A DNA stretch of 64,000 bases, from contig NZ_VSFF01000006.1 of NCBI RefSeq assembly GCF_008085905.1, forward strand, positions 1 through 64,000, read 5' to 3'. The stretch is from Actinomadura syzygii. Its GTDB lineage: Bacteria > Actinomycetota > Actinomycetes > Streptosporangiales > Streptosporangiaceae. Positions 42,801 to 50,456 of this stretch are shown here, piece by piece. Numbering within the stretch: position 1 is the first letter of the stretch; each line of letters begins with the position of its first letter. The notes under the pieces were generated by a model that saw only the letters and a program-made list of their open reading frames with translations, made no database searches and was not told the DNA's origin. The translations under genes and the position numbers were made by a program.

Positions 42801-43937
42801 CTCGGGGTCGAGCCAGGGGACGATGGTGCCCACCATGTCCTTGCGGACGACGTCGAGGTCAGCGGCGAGCAATGCGGCGGCCACGAGCCGCGGCTCGACG
42901 TAGGCGGGCTCGGCGGGGTCTCCCGACAGGCCGGCGATCAGCTCGCTGAGCGTGTAGAAGGCGTGCCGGAAGTTGTCCCCGGGCGAGCTCTCGTTGCGCA
43001 GCGCGGGCACCAGGTTGGGCGGGCACCGGGTCAGCCACTGCTGGACGATCGCCTGGTCCCCGTAAGGCAGGGCCCCGTAGTCGACGGTCGGGTTGGCGAG
43101 CGTGGTGCCGAGGACGGCGAGCAGCGCGTCCGCCCTGATCTGGAACCGGACGTCGTCGCGCAGCGCGCTGGCGACGGCCCACATCGTCCGCAGCACGACG
43201 ACCGCCGCGTCCACCCGGCTGGCGCGCAGCCGCTCGGCGTACAGCCCGACCAGCGTCTCCAGCGGCGGCGGGGTGAGCCAGCGCGGGCCGTCCACCTCGG
43301 GGAGCGGGCGCGCGCGGTACGGCTTCCACAGGTCGAGCATCTGCGCGTCCAGCCGCGAGTCGAACGCGGGCGCGGACGAGCACCACAGCATCACGCCCCA
43401 GGCCACCGCGACCGTGGACGGCGTCTCGGCGGTGAACTCGGGCCAGCCGTGCGGGTAGTCGGGCGCGGTCAGCGCGGCGGCCGAGTCGACCGTCGCGCGG
43501 ACCCGCGCGGTCAGCTCGGTCGCGAACCCGTGCGCGACGAACGGCAGCCCGGCGGGCGGGTCGTAGGAGAAGTCGGGCCCGGCGGGGACCACGTGCGGCG
43601 GCAGCATCGGCACCTGCCCGGCGCCGTGCTGCGCGGGCCGCGCCGCCATCCGGACGGCGGGCGTGCGCGGCGGCGGGCACAGGTACCACTGGCCGTCCGA
43701 CGGGTGCAGCCGGTACCAGCGCGCCCACGCGCCGAACAGCCACCACGTCCCGTCCGGGAGGACGAGCATGCGGCCGCCGATCGCGTGCTGGCGCTGCTGC
43801 GGCGGCGCCGACGGCCACCACGCGGCCGCCACCATCGCCCGCGTGTCCCGCTCTGCCTCCGCGAACGGATCCTGCCCCGCCTGGGGGCTGGGCGGCGGAG
43901 CACTGCCATAGCCCGGTCCCCACACCACGCTGGTCAT
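39867..43937 (-). CDS. Large multidomain protein with EccA/CbxX-like AAA ATPase domains
   Basis: 1356 residues, ATG at 43935-43937. Residues 1-460 form an alpha-rich unknown domain with many Trp. Residues of about 480-760 are Pro/Gln-rich, including four MQSPAP repeats. The first P-loop-like domain (about 865-1085) has GAPHSGQRRL where Walker A needs Lys and ILFERLD where Walker B needs Asp-Glu. The second (about 1095-1356) is CbxX/EccA-like: GLDEVKSAVRELVEEAGLAA, intact Walker A GPPGTGKTTVA, but Walker B reads VLLIQEAHRL (Gln for Asp). A scaffold or weakened ATPase, possibly tied to type VII secretion, is inferred. No partner gene is adjacent. Confidence 0.8.
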   Translation of the reverse strand: MTSVVWGPGYGSAPPPSPQAGQDPFAEAERDTRAMVAAAWWPSAPPQQRQHAIGGRMLVLPDGTWWLFGAWARWYRLHPSDGQWYLCPPPRTPAVRMAARPAQHGAGQVPMLPPHVVPAGPDFSYDPPAGLPFVAHGFATELTARVRATVDSAAALTAPDYPHGWPEFTAETPSTVAVAWGVMLWCSSAPAFDSRLDAQMLDLWKPYRARPLPEVDGPRWLTPPPLETLVGLYAERLRASRVDAAVVVLRTMWAVASALRDDVRFQIRADALLAVLGTTLANPTVDYGALPYGDQAIVQQWLTRCPPNLVPALRNESSPGDNFRHAFYTLSELIAGLSGDPAEPAYVEPRLVAAALLAADLDVVRKDMVGTIVPWLDPEIRYTVQAVSEQKGHPLRRLWPQDMRLPEPLRSAAGSGPGAESLLAAMYEVDLAWCRLGGMPARPRGFPVPTSVIAGMIGRGRARATGAVPTATPPPVPAPPQPNPFVMQSQPGLAPGASPQPGTPPAGPDRPFVQPPAQPGWENAPGPGGQAAAQQGPVPGPGQQAAFASPDPLISGASPIEDDGGDAPAAPPYTELGFQRPGAAPPAPMQSPAPMQSPAPMQSPAPMQSTPPPPVPNPGAMQGGPPAPPPQVPPPAAAVSEQPPGFSAPEGEQQDEPFAPPYTQLGYQPAGAVPPQQVPPQQSPPQQAPQQQVPQQSPVPPPPQPRRQAQQQRPSAQTAFDPYSTRMDDGAHPTNPEVQPAPASPPGTRILGPGDLEDDPAAPPPPPVPAAGPGTKVMSKTMVGDFDFLDDTPSPDQPVHEIPPPRDRSERRVLERFGFGFVYGDHDASDLLAGLKQQVQEWDAQVGESPEDTRVDGAPSSMRPGVPGVLLVGAPHSGQRRLSRMIALTLANAGLGDGSIRAHDAEDVRDAPADKIGRILAQPGPVILFERLDVAVASAPDPGAVVGAVRRARRDPVNATPVIATCEPHAYKRMLREHPKLVQAFRVHRLPDFTDLDNRMILLHLLAEERRVTIGAAALEVAREDLNRLRGPGDLVGARLVEAYLDQAAQRNMERAGASHDRLVLTPDDLTGVAEGIEPALRPPGDIDGYLRRLDQLTGLDEVKSAVRELVEEAGLAADRARYGVASDGARHLVFVGPPGTGKTTVAGLVGGIYAALGLLDSGHVVACRPVHLAGRDRADTEHRVASMVEQALGGVLLIQEAHRLDRNPDVVAELLARMNAGRARLLVICTSPAAEMEGFLAGDPRFQAEVGRVLEFTGMGDRDMVRLFQSYAERDLYMLDEELRVELLSRFERLREDPRFAYARTVRALFEQTVARQAARLAGADVNAATVARLTARDLPETALEQLLGDFRPGG

Positions 43938-44037
43938 GGTAGTCAGCAGAACGCGGGCGGGGTGCCGCGCATCTGGGCATTCGTCGCATCCGCGCAGGTC
44001 AGCGCGCCAGCATCGGGATCGACCGATACGGCCGGGA

Positions 44038-44571
44038 TCACTGCCAGACGGCGTCGCGGTGCTGCCGCGCCTTCGCCACGTACACCTCGGAGGTGTGCCG
44101 CAGGACGAGCCGGTCGTCGTCGGTCAGCTCCCGGACGATCTTCCCGGGCATCCCGGCGACGAGCACCCCGGACGGGATCGTCCGGCCCGGCGGGACGAGC
44201 GCCCCGGCGGCGATCAGCGTCCCGGCCCCGATCCGCGCGCCGTTCAGGACGATCGCGCCGATCCCGATGAGCGAGCCCGTCTCGACGTGCGCGCCGTGCA
44301 CCATCGCCTTGTGCCCGAGGCTGACCCGGTCCTCCAGGACGGCGGGCGTCCCGGGGTCGGCGTGCAGGCAGCTCAGGTCCTGGATGTTGCACTCCTCGCC
44401 GACGACGATCTCCTCGTCGTCGCCGCGCAGCACCGAGCCGTACCAGACGCTGGACGCCCGGCCCAGCGTCACCCGTCCGACGAGGACCGCGCCCGGCGCG
44501 ACCCACGCGTCCGGGTCGATCTTCGGCCGACCCTCGCCCAACGCTCCCACGTACCTCGTGTCGCCGCTCAT
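44038..44571 (-). CDS. Gamma-class carbonic anhydrase-like hexapeptide protein
   Basis: 177 residues from the ATG at 44569-44571. Left-handed beta-helix repeats throughout (IDPDAWVAPGAVLVGRVTLG). Metal-site histidines are seen in NIQDLSCLHAD and SLGHKAMVHGAHVE, in gamma-carbonic anhydrase positions; the family also includes PaaY/YrdA-type proteins. VAGMPGKIVRELTDDD is the usual C-terminal helix. Enzyme activity is plausible but varies in this family. Confidence 0.9.
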   Translation of the reverse strand: MSGDTRYVGALGEGRPKIDPDAWVAPGAVLVGRVTLGRASSVWYGSVLRGDDEEIVVGEECNIQDLSCLHADPGTPAVLEDRVSLGHKAMVHGAHVETGSLIGIGAIVLNGARIGAGTLIAAGALVPPGRTIPSGVLVAGMPGKIVRELTDDDRLVLRHTSEVYVAKARQHRDAVWQ

Positions 44572-44895
44572 GCCGCCGATGCTAGGACGGCCCCGGCCGC
44601 GTCCCCGCACACGGCCCCCGGCAGAGCGCCCGGTGAGAGCGCCCGGTGAGAGGTCGGCCGAATCCGCTTCGACGACACGCCCGCTCATCGCGCGAATTCT
44701 CCAGAGATTGGATAGTTTGTCGCTTCTACCAGGTGAAGAAACGGCAGCGAGAGGCGCGTTCCGGTTGCGCGAATGGGGTGGACCGGACAAGAGTCGTCCT
44801 GACGTTTCCACATGTGGACCCGCTCAACCGGCGGGTGAGGATCGCAACCGACCCTGACGGGGCGACGACCCCCGCCAACGACCCCCCAAGGCATC
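44572..44895. other. Intergenic region with promoters for divIVA-like and carbonic anhydrase genes
   Basis: 324 bp between divergent genes. AT-richer spot near 44695-44725 (GGATAGTTTGTCG) is a plausible promoter for the plus-strand gene; TCCACATGTGGA at 44808-44819 is a 12-bp palindrome. No gene seen. Confidence 0.45.
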
Positions 44896-45867
44896 ATGAG
44901 CAACGAAGCCGAAATCCTGCCTAACCTCCTCCAAGAAGAGTCCTTCGAGATCGTCATGCGCGGCTACAACCGCCGCCAGGTCGACGACTACATCGCCCGC
45001 GCCCAGCAGAAGCACCGTGAGCTGGAGGCCCGCCTCGCCCGCGCGCAGGACGACTCCGAGCGGCTCCGCCGCGAGATGGCCGAGCTCCGGGAGGCCCGCA
45101 AGCCGACCGGCGACGACCTGAGCGACCGGCTCCGCCAGATCATCAACCTCGCCGAGGACGAGGCCCAGGACAAGGTCGCCGAGGCCGAGGCCAAGGGGAC
45201 GGAGATCCGCAAGGACGCCGAGCACGAGTCCAAGCGCATCATCGACGACGCGCGCTCGCACGCCGAGAAGAACCTCGCCCAGGCGCAGGAGAAGGCCGAG
45301 CACGTTCTCGCGTCCGCCAAGAAGGAGTCGGAGAGCGTCCTCGGGTCCGCGAAGCAGGAGGCCGAGCAGACGGTGACGAGCGCGCGGCTGGAGGCCGAGC
45401 GCACCCTCACCGCGTCCGAGCGGCGGGCCAGCGTCATCAACGAGGGCGCGACGAACCGGCTCACCGCGCTCACCAAGAACCACACGCAGGCCCTGCAGCG
45501 GCTCACCGAGATCAGCGACACCCTGCACCGCCTCCTCACCGCGGAGAACGAGGCCGGGCCGCTGGAGAAGATGGTCGAGGACGCCGTCCGGCAGAGCGCG
45601 CCGCGCAAGCAGCCCGCGTCCCCGCCGCCCGCCAAGCCCGCCCCGGCGGCGGCCAAGCCCGCGGCGGCCGCGCCCGCGCCGCAGAGCGCGCCGTCCATGA
45701 AGAAGCCCGAGCCGGCCGCCGAGGCCCCGGCCGCGTCGGCGCCGTCCGCCGCGACGCCGCCCGCGGCCCCGCAGCCGCCGAAGTCCCCGCGTCCGGCCGA
45801 GGACGCGGTGGGCCAGGCGGCTCCGGTCGTCCCGCCGCAGCAGCCGCGGGGGCCGATCGAGTTGTAG
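44896..45867 (+). CDS. DivIVA domain coiled-coil protein
   Basis: 323 residues. The N-terminal DivIVA membrane-binding segment (SFEIVMRGYNRRQVDDYIAR) is followed by a long coiled coil (about 30-215, rich in Glu/Lys/Ala with hepta-type repeats such as AEHVLASAKKESESVLGSAK) and a Pro/Ala-rich tail. Shorter coiled coil and different N-terminus from Wag31, the polar growth DivIVA, so probably a paralogue acting in envelope organisation or cytokinesis. ATG preceded by AAGG. Followed by a strong terminator. Confidence 0.9.
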   Translation: MSNEAEILPNLLQEESFEIVMRGYNRRQVDDYIARAQQKHRELEARLARAQDDSERLRREMAELREARKPTGDDLSDRLRQIINLAEDEAQDKVAEAEAKGTEIRKDAEHESKRIIDDARSHAEKNLAQAQEKAEHVLASAKKESESVLGSAKQEAEQTVTSARLEAERTLTASERRASVINEGATNRLTALTKNHTQALQRLTEISDTLHRLLTAENEAGPLEKMVEDAVRQSAPRKQPASPPPAKPAPAAAKPAAAAPAPQSAPSMKKPEPAAEAPAASAPSAATPPAAPQPPKSPRPAEDAVGQAAPVVPPQQPRGPIEL

Positions 45868-45907
45868 CCCGCCCCGGCACCGGAAACGTCAGGCGGGACG
45901 GACAGCG

Positions 45908-45953
45908 CGCGGCGGTGCGCATCGGCCTTCACGGGCCGGTGCGCACCGCCGCG
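45908..45953 (+). terminator. Long stem-loop terminator after the DivIVA gene
   Basis: 20-bp stem with one G-T pair (left arm 45908-45927, CGCGGCGGTGCG...; right arm 45934-45953), 6-nt loop, followed by TCTTCT. Lies between the DivIVA gene and the deformylase start. Confidence 0.78.
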
Positions 45954-45972
45954 TCTTCTATAGGATCTTCGC

Positions 45973-46503
45973 GTGAGCAAGAGGACCCACGCGCGGCAGG
46001 GCACGGCCCGTCCCATCAGGCGTCTCGGCGATCCGGTCCTGCGCACCGAATGCGACCCGGTCCGGACGTTCGACGCTTCGCTGGAGCGGCTGGTCGACGA
46101 CATGTTCGTCACCATGTACGAGGAGGACGGCGCGGGCGTCGCCGCCAACCAGGTGGGCGTCGGCCTGCGCGCGTTCGTGTACGACTGCAAGGACGACAAG
46201 GGGCGCAGGCACGTCGGCCACGTCGTCAACCCGCGGCTCGTCGCCGCCGACGGGGAGCTTCTGGTCGAGCCGGAGGGCTGCCTCTCCGTCCCCGGAATGC
46301 ACTTCAAGACGGCCCGGCACGCGTACGCCGTCGTCGAGGGCGTCGACGTGAAGGGCAAGCCCGTCCGCGTCGAAGGGACGGGCTATTTCGCGCGCTGCCT
46401 CCAGCACGAGTGCGGCCACCTGGACGGGAACGTGTACATCGACGTCCTGTCCGGCGACGCGCGCCGGGAGGCGATGCGCGCCATCCGCGCCCTCGACCGC
46501 TGA
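45973..46503 (+). CDS. def: Peptide deformylase
   Basis: 176 residues from the GTG at 45973. Motif I GAGVAANQVGVG (about 51-62), motif II EGCLSVPGM with the metal Cys (about 100), motif III QHECGHLDGN with HExxH-type HECGH metal histidines and catalytic Glu (about 138-142). Removes the formyl group from nascent proteins. Normal length for type I deformylase. Only 19 nt after the DivIVA terminator. Confidence 0.96.
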   Translation: MSKRTHARQGTARPIRRLGDPVLRTECDPVRTFDASLERLVDDMFVTMYEEDGAGVAANQVGVGLRAFVYDCKDDKGRRHVGHVVNPRLVAADGELLVEPEGCLSVPGMHFKTARHAYAVVEGVDVKGKPVRVEGTGYFARCLQHECGHLDGNVYIDVLSGDARREAMRAIRALDR

Positions 46504-46595
46504 CGCCCGCGGCCGGTTTTTCCCGTTTTCCGGCGCTGACCTCGGACTTGGCCACCGGTTCCGTATCAGCGCGCACTCAACCGTTCCTTTGCTCG

Positions 46596-46614
46596 CATTC
46601 AGGGGACATTCAGC
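46596..46614 (+). promoter_or_regulatory. Direct repeat upstream of the response regulator gene
   Basis: CATTCAGG-N3-CATTCAGC, 11-nt period, 40 nt before the GTG at 46654. Same pattern occurs at 48936-48955 and 49102-49119. A likely autoregulatory site of the OmpR-type regulator. Confidence 0.6.
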
Positions 46615-46653
46615 TTCACGTGCGAACCTGCGCCCTGACTTGTGAGGGGGACT

Positions 46654-47388
46654 GTGCCATTGGTTGATCGAACGGCGAACGGCGGCAGACCGGCGGAGGC
46701 GACCCTGCTGGTCGTCGAGGACGAGCCCAACATCCTGGAGCTCCTCGCCGGAAGCCTGCGCTTCACCGGGTTCGACGTGGTCACCGCCACCAACGGGGCG
46801 GACGCGGTGCAGTCCGCGCGGCGGCACCGGCCGGACCTCATCGTGCTGGACGTGATGCTCCCCGACATCGACGGGTTCGACGTCGCGCGGCGGCTGCGGT
46901 CCGGCGGCGACCACACGCCCGTGCTGTTCCTGACCGCGCGGGACGCCGTCCAGGACCGCATCAAGGGGCTGACGATCGGCGGCGACGACTACGTCACCAA
47001 GCCGTTCAGCCTGGAGGAGGTCATCGCCCGCATCCGGGCGGTGCTGCGGCGGTTCCGGGGCGGGGTGAGCGAGCCGCCGCCGCGCCTGGTGTTCGCGGAC
47101 GTCGAGCTCGACGAGGACAGCCACGAGGTGTGGCGCGGCGGGCGCGCGATCCAGCTCTCCCCGACCGAGTTCAAGCTGCTGCGCTACTTCATGGCGAACG
47201 CGGGGCGCGTCGTGTCGAAGGCGCAGATCCTCGACCACGTCTGGAACTACGACTTCCGCGGCGACGCGGGCATCGTCGAGTCGTACGTGTCGGCGCTGCG
47301 CCGCAAGGTCGACAACGCCGAGCCGCGGCTGATCCACACCCTGCGCGGCGTCGGCTACGTGCTGCGCGAGCCCGCGAAACCGGGCTGA
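46654..47388 (+). CDS. OmpR-family response regulator
   Basis: 244 residues from the GTG at 46654 (AGGGGG upstream). Receiver domain: VVEDEPNILELL with the acidic pocket, phosphorylatable Asp in LIVLDVMLPDIDGFDV (about 67), Lys in GGDDYVTKPFSLEE. Winged-helix DNA-binding domain at about 145-240 (LSPTEFKLLRYFMANAGRVV, GDAGIVESYVSALRRKVD). Its TGA overlaps the kinase ATG. Followed by kinase and HtrA-type protease genes, as in the MprAB-PepD envelope-stress locus of mycobacteria; the orthology is not certain. Confidence 0.94.
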   Translation: MPLVDRTANGGRPAEATLLVVEDEPNILELLAGSLRFTGFDVVTATNGADAVQSARRHRPDLIVLDVMLPDIDGFDVARRLRSGGDHTPVLFLTARDAVQDRIKGLTIGGDDYVTKPFSLEEVIARIRAVLRRFRGGVSEPPPRLVFADVELDEDSHEVWRGGRAIQLSPTEFKLLRYFMANAGRVVSKAQILDHVWNYDFRGDAGIVESYVSALRRKVDNAEPRLIHTLRGVGYVLREPAKPG

Positions 47389-48911
47389 TGGCGACGCTCG
47401 CCCCGGGGTCCGCGGCGGGCGGGCGCCCCGGGTGGTCGCCGCGCGGCCTCGCGCGGCTGTGGGGGCGGACGCCGCTGCGCGTCAAGCTGATCGCCGGGAT
47501 GCTCGTCCTCGTCACGCTCGGGATGCTGGTGATGAGCGCGGCGGGCGCGTCCGTCCTGCGCCACTACCTGGTCGGGCGGGCCGACGACCAGCTGCGCGGC
47601 TCCGTCGGGCGGACGATCGAGCAGGTCGTCCCGCAGCTGCGCAGCGGCGACGGCCGGATCACGGTGCGGATCCCGAGCGAGATGTACGGGCAGATCCGCA
47701 CCAACGACGGCCGCGCCGTGGGGTGGAGCGACGCCTGGAGCGAGCCGGGCACGCCGCACCTCCCGACCGACATGTCCGGCCGGATCGACCGCCCGTTCAC
47801 GGTGCGCGGCGCGGGCGGCTCGGACGCGGCGTGGCGGATCCTGGCCGAGCCGATCCCCGGCACCGACGGGACGATCATCGTCCTCGCGTTCAGCCTGGAC
47901 GAGGTCGACCGCACCGTCGGACGGCTGGTCATGATCGACGCGATCGTCGGGCTGCTGGTGCTGTCGGTGCTGGTCGGGCTCGGGGTGTGGGTCGTCCGGG
48001 CGAGCCTGCGGCCGCTCGCGGCGGTGGAGGAGACGGCGGGCGCGATCGCGGCGGGCGACCTGTCGCGGCGCGTCCCGCAGGGCGATCCGCGGACCGAGAT
48101 GGGACGCCTCGGCCGGTCGCTGAACGTGATGCTCGCCCAGATCGAGACCGCGTTCCGGGCCCGCGCCGAGTCGGAGGCGGCGGCCCGCCACTCCGAGCGG
48201 ACGGCGCTGTACTCCGAGGAGCGGATGCGCCGGTTCGTCGCCGACGCCAGCCACGAGCTGCGCACCCCGCTCACCGCGATCCGCGGGTTCGCCGAGTTCT
48301 ACCGGCAGGGCGCTGCGCGCACCCCGGAGGAGACCGACCGGCTCGTGGGGCGGATCGAGGAGATGGCGTCCCGGATGGGCCTGCTCGTCGAGGACCTGCT
48401 CCTGCTCGCCCGCCTCGACGGGCAGCGGCCGATCGAGCGGCGTCCGGTGGACCTGCTCGCGGTCGCCGCCGACTGTGTCCAGGAGGCCAGGATCTTGGCA
48501 CCTGAGCGAGCCATCGACCTGTCTGTGGAGGGCGGTGTCGCGTACCAGGTGCGGGGCGACGAGCCACGCCTGCGCCAGGTGTTCGGCAACCTGCTGAACA
48601 ACGCCGTCAAGCACACGCCCGACGGGACTCCGGTCTCGGTGCGGCTCGCCCCCGGCACGCTGCGCGACGCCCCCGCCGCCGTCGTCGAGGTCGCGGACGA
48701 GGGCCTCGGACTCCAGCCCGACCAGGCGGAACGGGTCTTCGAGCGGTTCTACCGCGCCGACGAGGCGCGGTCCCGGCAGGACGGCGGCGCGGGCCTCGGC
48801 CTGTCCATCGTCGCCGCCCTCGTCGCCGCGCACGAGGGGCTCGTGGAGGCCGACTCGACGCCGGGCGAGGGCGCGACGTTCCGGGTCGTCCTGCCCCTGG
48901 ACGAAGGCTGA
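47388..48911 (+). CDS. Sensor histidine kinase
   Basis: 507 residues, ATG overlapping the regulator stop. Two transmembrane helices (about 38-60 LIAGMLVLVTLGMLVMSAAG, and 185-208 IDAIVGLLVLSVLVGLGVWV) enclose an extracellular sensor of about 125 residues. HAMP follows (RASLRPLAAVEETAGAIAAG), then the H-box FVADASHELRTPLTAIRGF (His about 288), N-box NLLNNAVKHTPDGTPV, and G boxes VADEGLGL and GAGLGLSIVAALV. Phosphorylates the adjacent regulator; the downstream protease suggests a cell-envelope signal. Confidence 0.95.
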   Translation: MATLAPGSAAGGRPGWSPRGLARLWGRTPLRVKLIAGMLVLVTLGMLVMSAAGASVLRHYLVGRADDQLRGSVGRTIEQVVPQLRSGDGRITVRIPSEMYGQIRTNDGRAVGWSDAWSEPGTPHLPTDMSGRIDRPFTVRGAGGSDAAWRILAEPIPGTDGTIIVLAFSLDEVDRTVGRLVMIDAIVGLLVLSVLVGLGVWVVRASLRPLAAVEETAGAIAAGDLSRRVPQGDPRTEMGRLGRSLNVMLAQIETAFRARAESEAAARHSERTALYSEERMRRFVADASHELRTPLTAIRGFAEFYRQGAARTPEETDRLVGRIEEMASRMGLLVEDLLLLARLDGQRPIERRPVDLLAVAADCVQEARILAPERAIDLSVEGGVAYQVRGDEPRLRQVFGNLLNNAVKHTPDGTPVSVRLAPGTLRDAPAAVVEVADEGLGLQPDQAERVFERFYRADEARSRQDGGAGLGLSIVAALVAAHEGLVEADSTPGEGATFRVVLPLDEG

Positions 48912-48935
48912 CCGCCGCCCCGCGCGGGGTTCGGG

Positions 48936-48955
48936 ACGTTCAGGCAACGTTCAGG
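48936..48955 (+). promoter_or_regulatory. Direct repeat after the kinase gene
   Basis: ACGTTCAGG-CA-ACGTTCAGG, two exact nonamers with 11-nt period, beginning 25 nt after the kinase stop. It lies about 15 nt upstream of TTAGGTAGG, a possible -10 region, and ahead of the putative small RNA. Confidence 0.65.
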
Positions 48956-48974
48956 AAATTGCGCTTAGGTAGGA

Positions 48975-49090
48975 CGTACAGGGCGCGCCCCGATCTCGAC
49001 GGGGAGCGGGAGGCCGCGCCCTGGCCAGCCACGACAACGGAACCGCGGCCGGGGACGAGTCCGACTCGTCTCCCGGCCGCGGTTCTTTCG
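48975..49090 (+). ncRNA. Putative structured small RNA between kinase and protease genes
   Basis: Between the direct repeat at 48936 and a terminator lies about 115 nt with no credible frame but strong structure. Stem 1 (CAGGGCGCG 48979-48987 / CGCGCCCTG 49015-49023) encloses CCCCG/CGGGG. A 14-bp terminator stem follows (GAACCGCGGCCGGG 49040-49053 / CCCGGCCGCGGTTC 49072-49085, then TTTCG). A promoter-side operator at one end and a terminator at the other suggest an independent short transcript controlled by the two-component system. Alternatively it is only the kinase terminator plus a long 3' UTR. Confidence 0.4.
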
Positions 49091-49101
49091 CGCTGCGGGG
49101 C

Positions 49102-49119
49102 GTTCAGCACACTTTCAGG
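49102..49119 (+). promoter_or_regulatory. Direct repeat upstream of the HtrA-like gene
   Basis: GTTCAGC-N4-TTTCAGG, 11-nt period, 67 nt before the chosen start at 49186; third copy of the pattern around this two-component system. Confidence 0.55.
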
Positions 49120-49185
49120 TGGGGTCCAGGGAGGCTGGAGCCCCCAGACGCATCCTCCAAAGTGACCAGACGACAGGGGATGCAG

Positions 49186-50388
49186 ATGAACGCCGACCGA
49201 CCACAGCAACCGGGGGAGCCCGGACGACCGGAGCCCGGCCAGTGGGCGAACCCCGCCTGGCAGGACCCCGACCACACCCCGCCCCCCGCCCCACCGACAC
49301 CCCCGGGCTCCCAGATCCCGTCCGGGCCGTCGACGCCCCCCAGCTCCTCAACACACCCTGGGCCTTCGATACCTCCCGGCCCCTCGATGGCTTCCGGCTC
49401 CTCGATGGCCTCCGGCTCCTCAACGCCGCCCCCCGGCTCCTCGATGCCTTTCGGCTCCGCGATGCCGCCTGGGCCTCCCGGACCGCCCGGACCCTTCGCA
49501 CCGTATGGGGCTGCAATGCCGCCGCCGGGACATCCGATGGCTTCGCCGCCGGTGGAGCGTCCTCGGACGTTCGGCACGGTCCGGCAGAAGCTCGCGGCGG
49601 TGGCCGCCGCGACGGCGCTGGCCATCGCGGCGGGCGGCGCGGGCGCGGCGATCACGTCCGCCCTGAGCGGCGACGGGACCGGCTACGCGAGACCGGCCGC
49701 CGTGTCCGGGGTGCCCACGAACGGCGGCACGACCGCGCAGGTCGCCGCCGCCGTCCAGCCGAGCGTGGTGTCGATCGAGGCGCGGCTGTCCGGCGGGACG
49801 AGCGGCGGCTCCGGCATCGTCCTCCGCTCGGACGGCGTGATCCTCACCAACGCGCACGTCGTCTCCGGCGCCCGCTCCGTGTCGGTGAAGTTCAGCAACG
49901 GCAAGACGGCGCCCGCCGAGGTGCTCGGCGCCGACCGGACCGGGGACGTCGCGGTGCTGAAGGCGCAGGGCGTGTCCGGGCTGAAGGCCGCGACGCTCGG
50001 CGACAGCCGGGCCCTCGCGATCGGCGACACGGTCCTCGCCGTGGGCAGCCCGCTCGGCCTGGACGGCTCGGTGACGTCCGGCATCGTCAGCGGCCTCGGC
50101 CGCGAGGTGCGCGAGGGCGGCGAACAGCAGCAGCTCCCGCCCGGGCTGCAGGGGCAGCTCTCCGAGCAGCAGCAGACCGTGATCAGCAACGCGATCCAGA
50201 CCGACGCCGCCATCAACCCGGGGAACTCGGGCGGCGCGCTGGTGAACGCCGCCGGGCAGGTGATCGGCGTGAACACCGCCATCGCCACCTCGGGCAGCAG
50301 CTCCGGCAACATCGGCGTCGGGTTCGCGATCCCGATGGACACGGCGAAGAAGGCCGCCGACACGATCATCGCGGGGGCGTCGGTCTGA
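49186..50388 (+). CDS. HtrA-like trypsin-fold serine protease without PDZ domain
   Basis: 400 residues from the second of two ATGs (49186, AGGGG seven bases upstream; 49180 also possible). The cytoplasmic N-terminus of about 125 residues is Pro/Ser/Gly-rich with MASGSS repeats. One membrane helix (about 137-158, LAAVAAATALAIAAGGAGAA) anchors an extracellular trypsin-like domain: His in LTNAHVVSG (about 223), Asp in RTGDVAVLKA (about 253), Ser in INPGNSGGALVN (about 347). The protein stops right after the protease domain, so the usual PDZ domain is missing. Probably envelope protein quality control under the upstream two-component system. Confidence 0.92.
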   Translation: MNADRPQQPGEPGRPEPGQWANPAWQDPDHTPPPAPPTPPGSQIPSGPSTPPSSSTHPGPSIPPGPSMASGSSMASGSSTPPPGSSMPFGSAMPPGPPGPPGPFAPYGAAMPPPGHPMASPPVERPRTFGTVRQKLAAVAAATALAIAAGGAGAAITSALSGDGTGYARPAAVSGVPTNGGTTAQVAAAVQPSVVSIEARLSGGTSGGSGIVLRSDGVILTNAHVVSGARSVSVKFSNGKTAPAEVLGADRTGDVAVLKAQGVSGLKAATLGDSRALAIGDTVLAVGSPLGLDGSVTSGIVSGLGREVREGGEQQQLPPGLQGQLSEQQQTVISNAIQTDAAINPGNSGGALVNAAGQVIGVNTAIATSGSSSGNIGVGFAIPMDTAKKAADTIIAGASV

Positions 50389-50391
50389 CCC

Positions 50392-50456
50392 ACCGGGGGG
50401 AGGGGGAGGGCCGCGCGGCCCCCGCACGGGTCGCGCGGCCGCACTCCTCCCCCGGT
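50392..50456. terminator. G-rich stem-loop between convergent genes
   Basis: Outer arms ACCGGGGG and CCCCCGGT with an inner palindrome GGGCCGCGCGGCCC between them. Fills the 67-bp gap between the HtrA-like stop and the convergent oxygenase stop. Confidence 0.5.
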
